DNA of 64,000 bases from Sabellastarte sp. h YS-2021. Taxonomy: Eukaryota; Annelida; Polychaeta; Sabellida; Sabellidae. The stretch spans positions 66,993,603 through 67,057,602 of the forward strand of contig OZ024929.1 of the NCBI GenBank assembly GCA_964017235.1, written 5' to 3'. The notes beneath the pieces were generated by a model, which had not been told where the DNA came from, made no database searches, and saw only the letters and a list, made by a program, of their open reading frames with translations. Of this stretch, positions 20,981 through 32,785 are shown in pieces (positions within the stretch are counted from its first letter, which is position 1; each line of letters opens with the position of its first letter). The position numbers and the translations under genes were made by a program.

Positions 20981-21890
20981 TACTGCGCCACAATTCATGA
21001 AAGTCCAGAGACAAAAAAACAGTGTGTAGAAAAGGAGATGACATGGCAGGGTGACAGAAGGGCATATGCCCGGAAATGATATGTGTAATTATTGGATGCA
21101 AGAAGGACATATGTATGGCAAAAAGCCAAAAGGACACTATAGTGGGTACTCGTGCAGGTTTGCCAACGTTGCTTGTATATTAATCCAGTGAAAGCGAGAG
21201 CATCGATTGGAGAGCAAGAGAGGGAAATTTAAAATCCACAGGTGTTGTCAATTTTATCAAAGTCCGGAGACAAAAAGTGATCTGTAGAAGCGCGAGCTTA
21301 AAAATCTGTTTCCTAGTTATAAGTTAGGCAAATCAACTGGAAAGTGACTGGGTGAAATGTCATGTGTAAATGATCTGTGCAAAATTGAGGCGCTGATATA
21401 AATTTTGTTATCACCCTTTTAAACAGTATTTGCAATGAACCTAAAATGTACAGTTCACAACCTCAATCAGTGTGAATCAACAGAGTACAACAGGCAAGTT
21501 TCTGATTCCTTACCATTTATAACCTTTGGAATATACGAAATGAACCTATTTCCAGTGTAAGCAATGGACCTTTAAATTATGTTTCACAAAGGAAAGCAAC
21601 TCAAAAAACCTCAACTCCCATCTCTGCTTTTAAAGGCACTGTAAATGTTAACTCCCTTGATTTTTTGTGGGCAAAGGCTATTTTTGTGCCACCAGCATTT
21701 ATGTTGAGTGGCATATAGGGAACGCTTTGTCCTAGCTCTTGTGGCATCATTGTCACACTTTGTATTCCGAACAGTATCTCAAAAATGACTTTACAACTTC
21801 CAGTTTGGCATGTCGATTGAACTGGTCCTCAAGGTGTGCCCTATTGTAAGATGACCTTAAAGTCCCACTAGTGACATACTTACATTGAGT
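20981..21890. other. Repeat-like spacer, no gene recognised
   Basis: Contains the repeated 'aaagtccggagacaaaaag' phrases noted above and AT-rich sequence. No convincing ORF or RNA. Confidence 0.35.
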
Positions 21891-21899
21891 TTAAAGTTT

Positions 21900-23215
21900 T
21901 TTTCCGTTTCCGCACATTATCTCAAAAATAGCATCAGAGATGCCTGTACCCCACAGCCGGAGAAAAAGTTTTCAACACCATGAGATATAGAAGTAGGGAA
22001 ACAGTACAATGTCTGGGATACTTTCAGTGCAGTGTCACTTATATAAAGGTCCAAATAATGTTTATGTGAGGAAAATAACATCTAAGAGAAAGAAAATGTA
22101 TGTAAAGATAAAGTACTAAAAGAACACAATTCAATAGCAAGATGACAGCATTAATCTGTAAACTAAAAAATATGAAGCTGTAAAATTTATTAACTGGAGA
22201 ATAGCTATCAATGGAAATAGCATAATTATGTAAAAGTGCATATAATAATCAGTTGCAGCAATCCATATATCTTTCTCATAAGAGAAAGATGTCTCAAATA
22301 AGGCAGATGAACACACTTTGGCAGAGAAAAAAGGTCACAGCATGATGCACACATACATTTACATACACGCCCTAACCAATGTCCCTATCAAGTGTTAACT
22401 TTCTGCACCTTATGAACCCAAGAAATAGCCCAGACAAGACTTTAAAACTCATGATAAGGTCAAAGGTCAAATCAAGGTCACAGCATAATATTGCACACCT
22501 ACAATAAATAACCAATATCACTACCAAGTATCAAATTTCTACACCTTATGATTTGATTGATTTCCAAGATATAGCCCGGACAAGATTTTATAGGTCAAGG
22601 TCACTATGGCAAGTTCAAAGGTCAAATCAAGGTCAAACCATGACGTTGCACACTTACACCTCCTAACCAATGTCCCTACCAAGTAACAACTTCCTACACC
22701 TTATGATTTCCAAGATATAGCCCGGACAAGATTTTATAGGCAAGGTAACTATGGCAAGTTCAAAGGTCAAATCAAGGTCACACCATGACGTTGCATACCT
22801 ACACCTCCTAACCAATGTCCCTACCAAGTAACAGCTTCCTACACCTTACCATTTTCAAAATATAGCCTGGACAAGATTTTATAGGTCAAGGTCACTACGG
22901 TGAGCTCAAAGGTCAAATCAAGGTCAGACCATGACGCTGCACACCTACACCCCCTAACCAATGTCCCTACCAAGTATCAACTTCCTACACCTTACCATAT
23001 CCAAGATATAGCCCGGACAAGATTTTATAGGTCAAGGGTCAAATCAAGGTCACACCATGACGTTGCACACCTACACCCCCTAACCAATGTCCCTACCAAG
23101 TATCAACTTCCTACGCTTTACGGTTTCTGAGATATAGTCCGGGCGAACTTTTTATCGCTGCCCGCCCACTCGCCCACCCGCCCATCCGGACACCATGGGT
23201 GAAAACAATACAGAG
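21900..23215. repeat. Dispersed element with internal ~146-bp-unit array, copy 2
   Basis: Same family as 5098-6512. The left flank 'agcatcagagatgcc.gtaccccacagcc' lies near 21925-22100, and about six array units follow. Their 'ggtcaaatcaaggtca' phrases lie near 22466, 22621, 22767, 22913 and 23038, so internal spacing is 155, 146, 146 and 125 bp. It closes with 'cgcccacccgcccatccggacaccatgggtgaaaacaata'-type sequence split across 23170-23212. The terminal hairpin of copy 1 is absent here. Confidence 0.75.
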
Positions 23216-23888
23216 AAAGAGGTCTCTTTTGTAAGGTTACAATAGTGTTACAGTTTGACTTTAAAGTCCACATTTCGGATTTTACATCTAACTCCCGGTA
23301 AATTTCGGGGTAAAATTCGCGGTAAATATCACGACATTAGCATTGTTTTGAAGACTTTCCGTGAATATTTCTACTGGTATTTCGTAAAATTTGGGCAATT
23401 TCCTTACAGATATCAAGGTAAATATCACTTTTATTAATTTCCAGTAGTTTATAGCCCTAATTGGCCCTTAAATAACACTTTAAAGTGGTTCAAAGCATCT
23501 TAAACCCAAAAACAGCCCTATAAACAACATCAATACAAATCTCCTGTTTTCCTTAGGTTGAGACAAGTATATTCACTAATATTCACGCAAATGATGAATA
23601 ATGATTGTATCTTATGCTGAAACTTACTTTGGGTTCACAAATGAGTATTTTAATAGAGATTTTAGGCCATTTGCACTGTCAGTTGGAGATTTTCAACAGC
23701 AGGAATTGACTACTCATGAAATAGGGGTGATACGTTTAGTGATGGAAAAGATCTGACAGTAATATTACAAGTAAAGCTTAAAACTATGGTTTTGTGCAAA
23801 GTCTTTTGGAATAATTTTAATTAATCTGAATGATTTTAACTGAATGTTTTGTCTTAGATCTACTTTTATGAAATGTTTATGCACAAAC
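23216..23888. other. No recognised gene
   Basis: AT-rich spacer. 23280-23440 has a short local repetition of 'ggtaaatatcac' phrases. No coding signal. Confidence 0.35.
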
Positions 23889-24330
23889 TGTTGTGAACCC
23901 TAGAAGTTGTCACCCCCCCATTTTCCATCCATTCCTGTTGACCTCCTCCTGACAGATCATGTGACCACCAGAGCTCTATATAAGACCTTGTCCTGTTGCT
24001 CCCACTCCCAAGCTCCTGAGCTCCCTCTACACCAAACTGAGTCCAATGCAGTTATTTATCCAAGATCTGAAATGAATGGGTCCTTCCAAAGCAAGAGAGA
24101 TCATGTGCTCCCAGAGCGGGAGGAAAACATGCTCCTGGAGCAGAACATTTGTTCCAGCTGCTGCAAGACCCTGTAACCCTTAATGAAATCCTCCCTCCAG
24201 TATACTGCTGTACCCACTCCTTCCACCTATTGTTTACTGTAAAAATATCATTTAAATGTCAATGCTATGCAATTCTCATGCTGTTTAAAATCAATAAAAT
24301 ATTATGTTGTTTCCATATTACCTGTGTTTC
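23889..24330 (+). mobile_element. Possible solo LTR
   Basis: It begins TGTTGTGAACCC, has a TATA box (ctctatataagacc, about 23974-23987) and a polyadenylation signal (AATAAA, about 24293), with a CT-rich stretch between. That is the signal order of an LTR, but I could not define matching ends or a target duplication. The 89-codon frame 23907-24176 starts with TTG and has no recognisable product. Confidence 0.35.
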
Positions 24331-24398
24331 TTTTTTTATGAAATACTTAAGAAAGTCCCTAGGTATCTTAAAATACAGTAACTGAGAATGCTGACTGG

Positions 24399-25040
24399 AA
24401 GTGCAGAGTAGATAATCTCCCTCCTTGCAGATGACTGAAATGCCAGCCAGAGATGCCGAGTAGATAAGCTCCTTCCTTGCAGATGACTGAAATGCCAGCC
24501 AGAAGTGCAGAGTAGATAAGCTCCTTCCTTGCAGATGACTGAAATGCCAGCCAGAGATGCCGAGTAGATAAGCTCCTTCCTTGCAGATGACTGAAATGCC
24601 AGCCAGAAGTGCAGAGTAGATAAGCTCCTTCCTTGCAGATGACTGAAATGCCAGCCAGAGATGCCGAGTAGATAAGCTCCTTCCTTGCAGACAACTGAAA
24701 TGCCAGCCAGAAGTGCAGAGTAGATAAGCTCCTTCCTTGCAGACGATTGAAATGCCAGCCAGAGATGCCAAGTAGATAAACTCCTTCCTTGCAGACGATT
24801 GAAATGCCAGCCAGAGATGCCGAGTAGATAAACTCCTTCCTTGCAGATGACTGAAATGCCAGCCAGAAGTGCAGAGTAGATAAGCTCCTTCCTTGCAGAT
24901 GACTGAAATGCCAGCCAGAGATGCCGAGTAGATAAGCTCCTTCCTTGCAGATGACTGAAATGCCAGCCAGAAGATGGCTGAAAAGCTGACTGAAAGTGCA
25001 TATTAGATAAGGTCCTTTCTTGCAGATCAGTGAAGAGCCT
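24399..25040. repeat. Tandem array of eleven 52-bp units with A/B alternation
   Basis: Eleven exact-length 52-bp units span 24399-24970, followed by one or two decayed units. Type A starts AAGTGCAGAG and type B starts AGATGCCGAG; both continue 'tagataagctccttccttgcag'. The order is A-B-A-B-A-B-A-B-B-A-B, so the working unit is a 104-bp dimer with one slip. 52 is not a multiple of 3 and no frame contains a stop, so overlapping ORFs up to 221 codons appear on the minus strand. These are side effects, not genes. Confidence 0.9.
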
Positions 25041-25061
25041 CGCAGAATCGCAGATTATTTA

Positions 25062-25506
25062 AGTCAATCAATCAATCAATCAGTTGTCCAAGTGCTTAAT
25101 CTCCGTATCTATGGATTCTAAGGCACACCATCCAGTTCGTAAGACATAAATCATCAAGACATTAGACATGTTCCAAGTCGTACCCAGGGAGGCGATCCGG
25201 TGTTCGGTAGTTAGAAGCTATGGTGGAAATGATTTCTGAAATAGGTAGGTTTTTAGTCGACTTTTGAAACACGAGAGATTTGGAGCACTGCAGATATCAT
25301 GTAGAAGATCATTCCATAACTTCGGGGCATCATATGAGAAACTGTTGTTGAAATGGACCTTTGATTTATGGATGGAAGCACAATAAAGAGGAACTGGAGG
25401 AACAAATTTTTGGGGTTGGAACGTCTTGTATTCATGGCAGATTTGTACAAGGAGAGATATGGTGCGAAATACTTGGGCTGGCCAGTGGTGAGGTACTTAT
25501 AAACCA
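25062..25506 (-). pseudogene. L2/CR1-type LINE, RT C-terminus and 3' tail (part 1 of split element)
   Basis: Minus-strand frames read VYKYLTTGQPKYFAPYLSLY and, in shifted frames, the SYDAPKLWNDL and SCFKSRLKTYLF motifs. These are the conserved end of L2/CR1-type RTs. The 3' end is a (TTGA)n microsatellite (25064-25085), the usual tail of these LINEs. The preceding part of the same protein is found at 32276-32785, on the other side of the inserted DIRS element. Confidence 0.85.
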
Positions 25507-25570
25507 AAATTGCAAATTTAATAAGTAAATTAAATTTTTATAAGTTAATACCCCATCCAATAGGATAGGA

Positions 25571-26700
25571 TTATTTTTTTTTTTTTTTTTTGAGATGGTG
25601 TGCTGAAGTCCACCTGATTACTGAGGTACCACTTTGTAAAACATATGGTCCACTTTGGCTCATATACTGATCTGGTTGATCCTCTTGAGGAGCCTCAATT
25701 CGAGCTGCCACTGCCTCAGGGAAGCCCCGCTTCCTTGGAAGCTGGGGCTCTAGGGGCCAGGCATGTAGATTCAGATTTACCAGGTTCCTGTGAAGGGTCT
25801 GGTTGAACAGCTGAGCCAAAGGTCAGGCAGAAAGTGCAGACACAGTGGGATCTGACTTGACATGGTCACCAGGTTCCAGAACCAAGGCATGTTGGACCAC
25901 CCTGGTGCAATCAGTAGGAGTCTGTTGCACGGGTGGTCCTACAACTTCTCCACCACTTGCCCAAGAAGGCTGCTGGTGGGAAGGCATGTGGGTCCAGATC
26001 CTCCCAAGGTAGACTGAGGGCCTCTACTGCCCGGGCTTGTGGATCTGGAACTGGTGAGCCAGAGATGTAGTTGTTGTTGAGCCTGGTGGCAAACAGGTCC
26101 ACTTGAGGCTGGTGCCACCGGCAGCATATTGCTTGAAGGCCTTGGAAGGAGTGACTATTCTGTTTGAATGGTCTGTCCTAGCCTGGATAGCTTGACTGCT
26201 ATCACATTCGGCCAGCCGCGGATGTGTCGGGCTCTGAGTCACCTGTTTCTGGTACACCAGGTCAGGATTCTCCACAAGAAGGCACAAAGAGGGTCCGATT
26301 TCATCCCCCCTTTATACAGACCGCCACCATGGGGTTGTCTGTAGCTACGACAGCAATATAGTTCAAGCAGGGGTTTTGGAACTCTTTTAGGGCCAAAAGA
26401 CCACCTTTAATTCCTAAACTGGGATCACCTTTTCTAGTGATTCAGGTAGTCTCCAGCTGTTCATCAACTGTCACTGTATCTGCCTGATGAGGAAGGCCAC
26501 CTATGTGGACATGCCTTGCAATGGCTGTCAGTAATGTTATTAGAGGGATCAGCCGCCGGACCGGGCACGTCGGGCCGGAGAGAAGTTCCTGGATTGCAGA
26601 TAACGTCTGCAAACGCTCTAGGACTGATCTCACCAGGCCTTCTTCTAGGCTGGACTGGTAGCCTACCAAGTCGAAGGCTTGCTCAAGGTCCAGTTCTAAT
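25571..26700 (-). pseudogene. DIRS RNase H/recombinase-linker remnant, duplication copy 1
   Basis: Scattered frames match the DIRS at 12.4-13.7 kb: QPDQYMSQSGPYVLQSG (recombinase N-terminus), WEDLDPHAFPPAAFLGKWW (linker) and LVGYQSSLEEGLVRSV (RT/RNase H boundary). Frames are broken throughout. Confidence 0.75.
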
Positions 26701-28199
26701 TTCCCATGATACCATTCAAACTTACTCCTGACACAGAGCTACTAGAGATTGTGTATGTTGGAGACAGGTTTGGTGGGAACCGGAATTGACCAATCAGTTG
26801 TGCTGGTGGATTGTGGTACTTAGTAATGTCATAGTTAGACCTCCTTCGCCACCACCAAGAGGACACCCCCTGTGTACTGTGAAAACAGACCAGACGGGAG
26901 TGCATGAATTGGCAGGGAAGGCCCTGGATGAGCAAACTCTGGCACTTCCTTGTTGGCTGAATGGAGTGAGGGAGTAGGGAACCTTGAGGTTAGCCACTCC
27001 TCTGGCTGAAGAGAGGTTTATGTGGTTCCTGGAAAACCATCTGACTCATTTAGGGTACTGAGCCATTATGAGAACAGTGACCCCTGGTCTGATTAACAGA
27101 TAAAGGGGTTGTAATCTTGAGGGGAAGCTCGAGTTTGCAAATTCTGGCCCCTGGTGTCAGCTGATACTGGTCACGAGCTGGGTAAATGGCAAGCTGGGTG
27201 GCCAGTCTAGGAGGCTGGATCACTGGTATCTCACTGGAACCAGTAACAAAAAAACTGATGAACCTCCAGAATAACTGATACAGCAGACTTCTTGTTGGCA
27301 GTAGCCTAACCAATCCGGTTGAGTTAGACATCTCACCGGCAAGAGTAACTGGCTGGTGTGGGTCCGATAAGGTAAGGCTGATAGGTAGTTGGATTTTTCA
27401 ACCAGCTAGAAGATCCTGACAGTAGGCTGGCTGACTGGTCAGGTAGGTTGAGACACTGTCATCTCACCAGGACTAGTGACTGGTCCAAGAATTTCTCTGT
27501 AACCAGCTTCCTCAGGCAGCAGCTGGTTGGTCTAAGATGGCCAGCCTTGGCTGGTCTGCTAGCCAGTCCTTTGGACCTGCCCAGTACCAGGGCCTAACCG
27601 GTTATAGGTTAAGCAATGCTCTGTAAACGGTTCCTGGTGGGTCCACAGTGCTGCGAAAAACTCATTTGAGCTGGCAGAACTGGGCGACTACGTCTCAGCA
27701 GGGGTAGGCTTATCTGAAGAACTGCCTTCTTCCTGTCCGTAATGGTGGAATCAGAAGGTTTTCTCTGTAATCAACACTTCTCAGTAACCGGTAAGCCACT
27801 TAACCGGTAAACTGGTGCTTCTCTGTAACCAAGAATTCAGACAGCCACAAGTCTGTGTCATTATTTGATCACTTGGTGGATCTGTCAATCCGGTAAGCTG
27901 ATGTTCCAGTTTCAATCAGGTTTCTTCACCGGAATTTCTCTGCCTATAAGCCAGACCAGTAGACTCTGTAACCGGCTTGGTATGAAGCTACTGGTCCATG
28001 GAGGTTGTGTAAGCCAGAACCCGGTCGGTAGGTTCTGTAACCAATTGGTTGAGGCAATTTACTGAAGAACTTCCTGTCTATCTGTCACCGGCAAATCTCT
28101 GTAACTGGTGACCCTGTTGTCCTCACTGGACTTGTTGACTTAAGTTGCCTTCTGCCCATGGGAACAACTGATTTCTCTATAACCGGCAAATTCTGTAAC

Positions 28200-28500
28200 C
28201 GGTGAGCCTACTGTCAGCACTGGAATAGTGGGAGCAGCAGATCTCTCTGTAACTGGTAAATTCTCCCTGTAACCGGTAAGCTCTCTAACCAATGAGCCTG
28301 CTGTCAGCACTGGGATGGTGGGAGCTGCAGATCTCTGTGTAAACCGGTAAACTCTTTAACCAGTGAGCCTGCTGTCAGCACTGGGATGGTGGGAGCAGCA
28401 GATCTCTCTGTAACCGGTAAATTCTCTCTGTAACCGGTAAACCTGCGGTCAGCACTGGGATGGTGGGAGCAGCAGATCTCTCTGTAACCGGTAAATTCTC
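28200..28500. repeat. Four tandem ~70-90-bp units with CCGGT motifs
   Basis: Units begin near 28203, 28293, 28366 and 28447. Each contains 'tgtcagcactggRatRgtgggagc', then 'agatctctctgtaaccggtaaa'. They are present only in duplication copy 1; copy 2 diverges before this point (about 31460). Confidence 0.7.
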
Positions 28501-28717
28501 TGTAACCAGATTCTTGAAGAAGTCAGGGTCAGTCTGGCTAATTCACCTGTATTTTCTGCCTGTAAACCGGTCTGGTGGGCTCTGTAACCGGTATTGTAGG
28601 CAGCATAAACTCAGTGGCCTGGACAGGTAGCTGGAGCAACTTTTATAACCGGTTCCCGGTAGGCCCATCCTCTGTAACCGGTTGGTAGATCTTCTTACTC
28701 TCAACCTGCCCCAGTAC

Positions 28718-28855
28718 AATAAAGAGGAACTGGAGGAACAAATTTTTGGGGTTGGAACGTCTTGTATTCATGGCAGATTTGTACAAGGAGAGATATGGTG
28801 CGAAATACTAGGGCTGGCCAGTGGTGAGGTACTTATAAACCAAAATTGCAAATTT
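28718..28855 (-). pseudogene. LINE fragment carried inside the tandem duplication
   Basis: These roughly 135 bp repeat 25382-25505, i.e. flanking L2/CR1 LINE sequence and not DIRS sequence. They mark the junction of the duplication and show that the duplicated unit spanned the element boundary. Confidence 0.85.
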
Positions 28856-28907
28856 AATAAGTAAATTAAATTTTTATAAGTTAATACCCTATCCAATAGG
28901 ATAGGAT

Positions 28908-30050
28908 TATTATTATTTTTTTTTTTTTTTTTGAGATGGTGTGCTAAAGTCCACCTGATTACTGAGGTACCACTTTGTAAAACATATGGTCCACTTTGGC
29001 TCATATACTGATCTGGTTGATCCTCTTGAGGAGCCTCAATTCGAGCTGCCACTGCCTCAGGGAAGCCCCGCTTCCTTGGAAGCTGGGGCTCTAGGGGTCA
29101 GGCATGTAGATTCAGATTTACCAGGTTCCTGTGATGGGTCTGGTTGAACAGCTGAGCCAAAGGTCAGGCAGAAAGTGCAGACACAGTGGGATCTGACTTG
29201 ACATGGTCACCAGGTTCCAGAACCAAGGCATGTTGGACCACCCTGGTGCAATCAGTAGGAGTCTGTTGCACGGGTGGTCCTGCAACTTCTCCACCACTTG
29301 CCCAAGAAGGCTGCTGGTGGGAAGGCATGTGGGTCCAGATCCTCCCAAGGTAGACTGAGGGCCTCTACTGCCCGGGCTTGTGGATCTGGAACTGGTGAGC
29401 CAGAGATGTAGTTGTTGTTGAGCCTGGTGGCAAACAGGTCCACTTGAGGCTGGTGCCACCGGCAGCATATTGCTTGAAGGCCTTGGAAGGAGGGACTATT
29501 CTGTTTGAATGGTCTGTCCTAGCCTGGATAGCTTGACTGCTATCACATTCGGCCAGCCGTGGATGTGTCGGGCTCTGAGTCACCTGTTTCTGGTACACCA
29601 GGTCAGGATTCTCCACAAGAAGGCACAAAGAGGGTCCGATTTCATCCCCCCTTTATACAGACCGCCACCATGGGGTTGTCTGTAGCTACGACAGCAATAT
29701 AGTTCAAGCAGGGGTTTTGGAACTCTTTTAGGGCCAAAAGACCACCTTTAATTCCTAAACTGGGATCACCTTTTCTAGTGATTCAGGTAGTCTCCAGCTG
29801 TTCATCAACTGTCACTGTATCTGCCTGATGAGGAAGGCCACCTATGTGGACATGCCTTGCAATGGCTGTCAGTAATGTTATTAGAGGGATCAGCCGCCGG
29901 ACCGGGCACGTCGGGCCGGAGAGAAGTTCCTGGATTGCAGATAACGTCTGCAAACGCTCTAGGACTGATCTCACCAGGCCTTCTTCTAGGCTGGACTGGT
30001 AGCCTACCAAGTCGAAGGCTTGCTCAAGGTCCAGTTCTAATTTCCCATGA
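28908..30050 (-). pseudogene. DIRS RNase H/recombinase-linker remnant, duplication copy 2
   Basis: Near-identical repeat of 25571-26700 at an offset of 3341 bp (for example the 63-codon frames 25911-26102 and 29252-29443 are the same). It is equally broken. Confidence 0.8.
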
Positions 30051-31803
30051 TACCATTCAAACTTACTCCTGACACAGAGCTACTAGAGATTGTGTATGTT
30101 GGAGACAGGTTTGGTGGGAACCGGAATTGACCAATCAGTCGTGCTGGTGGATTGTGGTACTTAGTAATGTCATAGTTAGACCTCCTTCGCCACCACCAAG
30201 AGGACACCCCCTGTGTACTGTGAAAACAGACCAGACGGGAGTGCATGAATTGGCAGGGAAGGCCCTGGATGAGCAAACTCTGGCACTTCCTTGTTGGCTG
30301 AATGGAGTGAGGGAGTAGGGAACCTTGAGGTTAGCCACTCCTCTGGCTGAAGAGAGGTTTATGTGGTTCCTGGAAAACCATCTGACTCATTTAGGGTACT
30401 GAGCCATTATGAGAACAGTGACCCCTGGTCTGATTAACAGATAAAGGGGTTGTAATCTTGAGGGGAAGCTCGAGTTTGCAAATTCTGGCCCCTGGTGTCA
30501 GCTGATACTGGTCTCGAGCTGGGTAAATGGCAAGCTGGGTGGCCAGTCTAGGAGGCTGGATCACTGGTATCTCACTGGAACCAGTAACAAAAAAACTGAT
30601 GAACCTCCAGAATAACTGATACAGCAGACTTCTTGTTGGCAGTAGCCTAACCAATCCGGTTGAGTTAGACATCTCACCGGCAAGAGGAACTGGCTGGTGT
30701 GGGTCCGATAAGGTAAGGCTGATAGGTAGTTGGATAATTTTATAGTCACTTTCAACCAGCTAGAAGATCCTGACAGTAGGCTGGCTGACTGGTCAGGTAG
30801 GTTGAGACACTGTCATCTCACCAGGACTAGTGACTGGTCCAAGAATTTCTCTGTAACCAGCTTCCTCAGGCAGCAGCTGGTTGGTCTAAGATGGCCAGCC
30901 TTGGCTGGTCTGCTAGCCAGTCCTTTGGACCTGCCCAGTACCAGGGCCTAACCGGTTATAGGTTAAGCAATGCTCTGTTAACGGTTCCTGGTGGGTCCAC
31001 AGTTCTGCGAAAAACTCATTTGAGCTGGCAGAACTGGGCGACTACGTCTCAGCAGGGGTAGGCTTATCTGAAGAACTGCCTTCTTCCTGTCCGTAATGGT
31101 GGAATCAGAAGGTTTTCTCTGTAATCAACACTTCTCAGTAACCGGTAAGCCACTTAACCGGTAAACTGGTGCTTCTCTGTAACCAAGAATTCAGACAGCC
31201 ACAAGTCTGTGTCATTATTTGATCACTTGGTGGATCTGTCAATCCGGTAAGCTGATGTTCCAGTTTCAATCAGGTTTCTTCACCGGAATTTCTCTGCCTA
31301 TAAGCCAGACCAGTAGACTCTGTAACCGGCTTGGTATGAAGCTACTGGTCCATGGAGGTTGCGTAAGCCGGAACCCGGTCGGTAGGTTCTGTAACCGGTT
31401 GGTTGAGGCAATTTACTGAAGAACTTCCTGTCTATCTGTCACCGGCAAATCTCTGTAACTGGTGACCCTGTGTATGGAGATCTGTGAAGTTACATGACCG
31501 GCACTTCAAAAACACGCAGATTGCTGTGACCAAATATCATCTAATTTCTTCACCCCAACAGACGAGTTGCTGGATTTCTTCTTGTCAGTTAAAAATGGAT
31601 GATGAGTAATAAATGGTCATCTTCTTCTGATGAAAACTTCTGTTGAAAACACGATTCCTCCATAGTTGAATGCATATCACGTGACCAGGTCTGTGTCACG
31701 TGACAAGCATAAGCTGGAAGTGATGACGTCAGACGATGCATTCTTCTTTCCTTCTAATTTCTTCTCGTCGACATACACACAGTGTTACTCGACAATGTAG
31801 AAT

Positions 31804-31989
31804 TTAATGGAGGGTGAATCGTGGTAAACAAACACTTCTGAACAGAAGAAGGAATGCTGCAGGAACAACACACGACCTCTCACCCACGACTTCGTCTCGA
31901 CGACAAGCACAAAGAAAATCTTCAAAACTGGCCATAAAATGCTGGATACTGCCTCGTTTAAGTCCTGGAGAGATATGTAAGTAACACAA
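31804..31989 (-). pseudogene. DIRS gag N-terminal remnant
   Basis: The frame reads SPGLKRGSIQHFMASF then CACRRDEVVGERSCV, clearly related to the Gag start at 16324 of the other DIRS ([16 protein letters not shown]). The Cys pattern is partly lost, and the frame stops after about 60 codons. Confidence 0.75.
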
Positions 31990-32089
31990 TATATATATAT
32001 TTTCAGATGAAAATAAGCTTTAAATTCGTAGAATAAACCATCTTTTCTTCAAACTTGGAGATAACTTCAAATACACGTCTACACACTAC

Positions 32090-32294
32090 ACGCGCCAAAC
32101 GAAAAAGATGAACTGACGTCACTCTGTCTAGACAGGAAGCAAGTATGATGCGCCACCTAGCGAATGCACACTACTGACCGGTCCTGCCGGTATTATTTAC
32201 AGGACGTCTTTTTCTGGCGTTTGGCGGGACCAGTCGCGCCGACCGGTAAAGCAATTGTCCATTGGATAGGATGTATTAACGCAATAAAACTAGG
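32090..32294. repeat. DIRS inverted terminal repeat, right end of second element
   Basis: Matches 16435-16640: 'gcgccaaac.aaaaagatg..', 'tctagacaggaag.aagtatgatgcgccacct', 'aggacgtctttttctg' and the tip CAATTGTCCATTGGATAGGA. It ends with 'ttaacgcaataaaa' directly against LINE sequence. Confidence 0.85.
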
Positions 32295-32785
32295 GTTTTG
32301 AAGATAATACATTGTCTGATGGGTAGCCAATGAAGTGTCCTCAGGGTGGATGTGATGTGAGTGTACTTTGAAGCACCAGTGACAAACCGTGCAAGAGCAT
32401 TTTGAACATATTGGAGCCTAGTAGCATTACGGGATGACAAACTGTGAAATAGAGAATTGCAATAATCCAAACGACTACTGACCAGAGCATTTGCAATCAC
32501 CACTGATGTATCAACGGAAAGAAACCTCCTGATACAATGAAGGTCCCTGAGGCTAATAAAACAAGATTTGATGACAGAATTTACGTGATTGGTGAAACAA
32601 AACTTTGCATCAAACAGAACACCCAAATTGCATACAACATATGTGGGAGAGAGACAATTACCCAGGATATTGACAGGAAATTAGTCACTGAGCCATTTGT
32701 ATCTGTCTTTGGCACCAAAGTCTCTCTCTCTAACTCGGTGACACCCATAAATAAGATGCCGTGCCTTCAATCAGTCTGGTGAAGA
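32276..32785 (-). pseudogene. L2/CR1-type LINE RT, palm/thumb (part 2 of split element)
   Basis: 116 codons read GVLFDAKFCFTNHVNSVIKS, then SSRLDYCNSLF, VQNALARFVTG and LRTLHWLPI. This is the canonical end of L2/CR1-type RTs. Upstream to 32785 the frame continues with a stop. The protein breaks after FKTLVL exactly where the DIRS element begins and resumes at 25506 with VYKYL. Confidence 0.88.

Larger units (their letters stand above)
25505..32294 (-). mobile_element. Degenerate non-autonomous DIRS element with internal 3.34-kb tandem duplication
   Basis: The left tip (25505-25560, ATTGCAAATTTAATAAGTAA and 'ccaataggatagga') and the right ITR (32090-32294) match the DIRS at 11.7-16.6 kb. Inside, copy 1 (25382-28717) and copy 2 (28718 to about 31460) are near-identical at an offset of about 3341 bp. 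Each holds remnants of RNase H/recombinase-linker sequence (WEDLDPHAFPPAAFLGKWW), then non-coding sequence rich in CTGTAACCGGT motifs. A gag N-terminal remnant is at 31804-31989. There is no RT palm domain, no recombinase domain and no internal complementary region. Confidence 0.82.

Noticed and set aside
23907..24176. 89-codon plus-strand ORF with an upstream-looking TATA box
   Set aside because: Starts at TTG; the TATA box lies inside the frame, not upstream; the region looks more like an LTR.
24399..24970. CRISPR-like look of regularly spaced repeats
   Set aside because: Units are contiguous, with no unique spacers, and this is animal nuclear DNA.
24265..25001. Minus-strand ORFs of 168 and 221 codons
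   Set aside because: They lie entirely in the 52-bp tandem array; the same unit is read in three frames in turn. No domain and no codon signal.
27865..28065. 66-codon ORF, also at 31219-31419
   Set aside because: Lies in the duplicated non-coding DIRS part; no domain, and it exists twice only because of the duplication.
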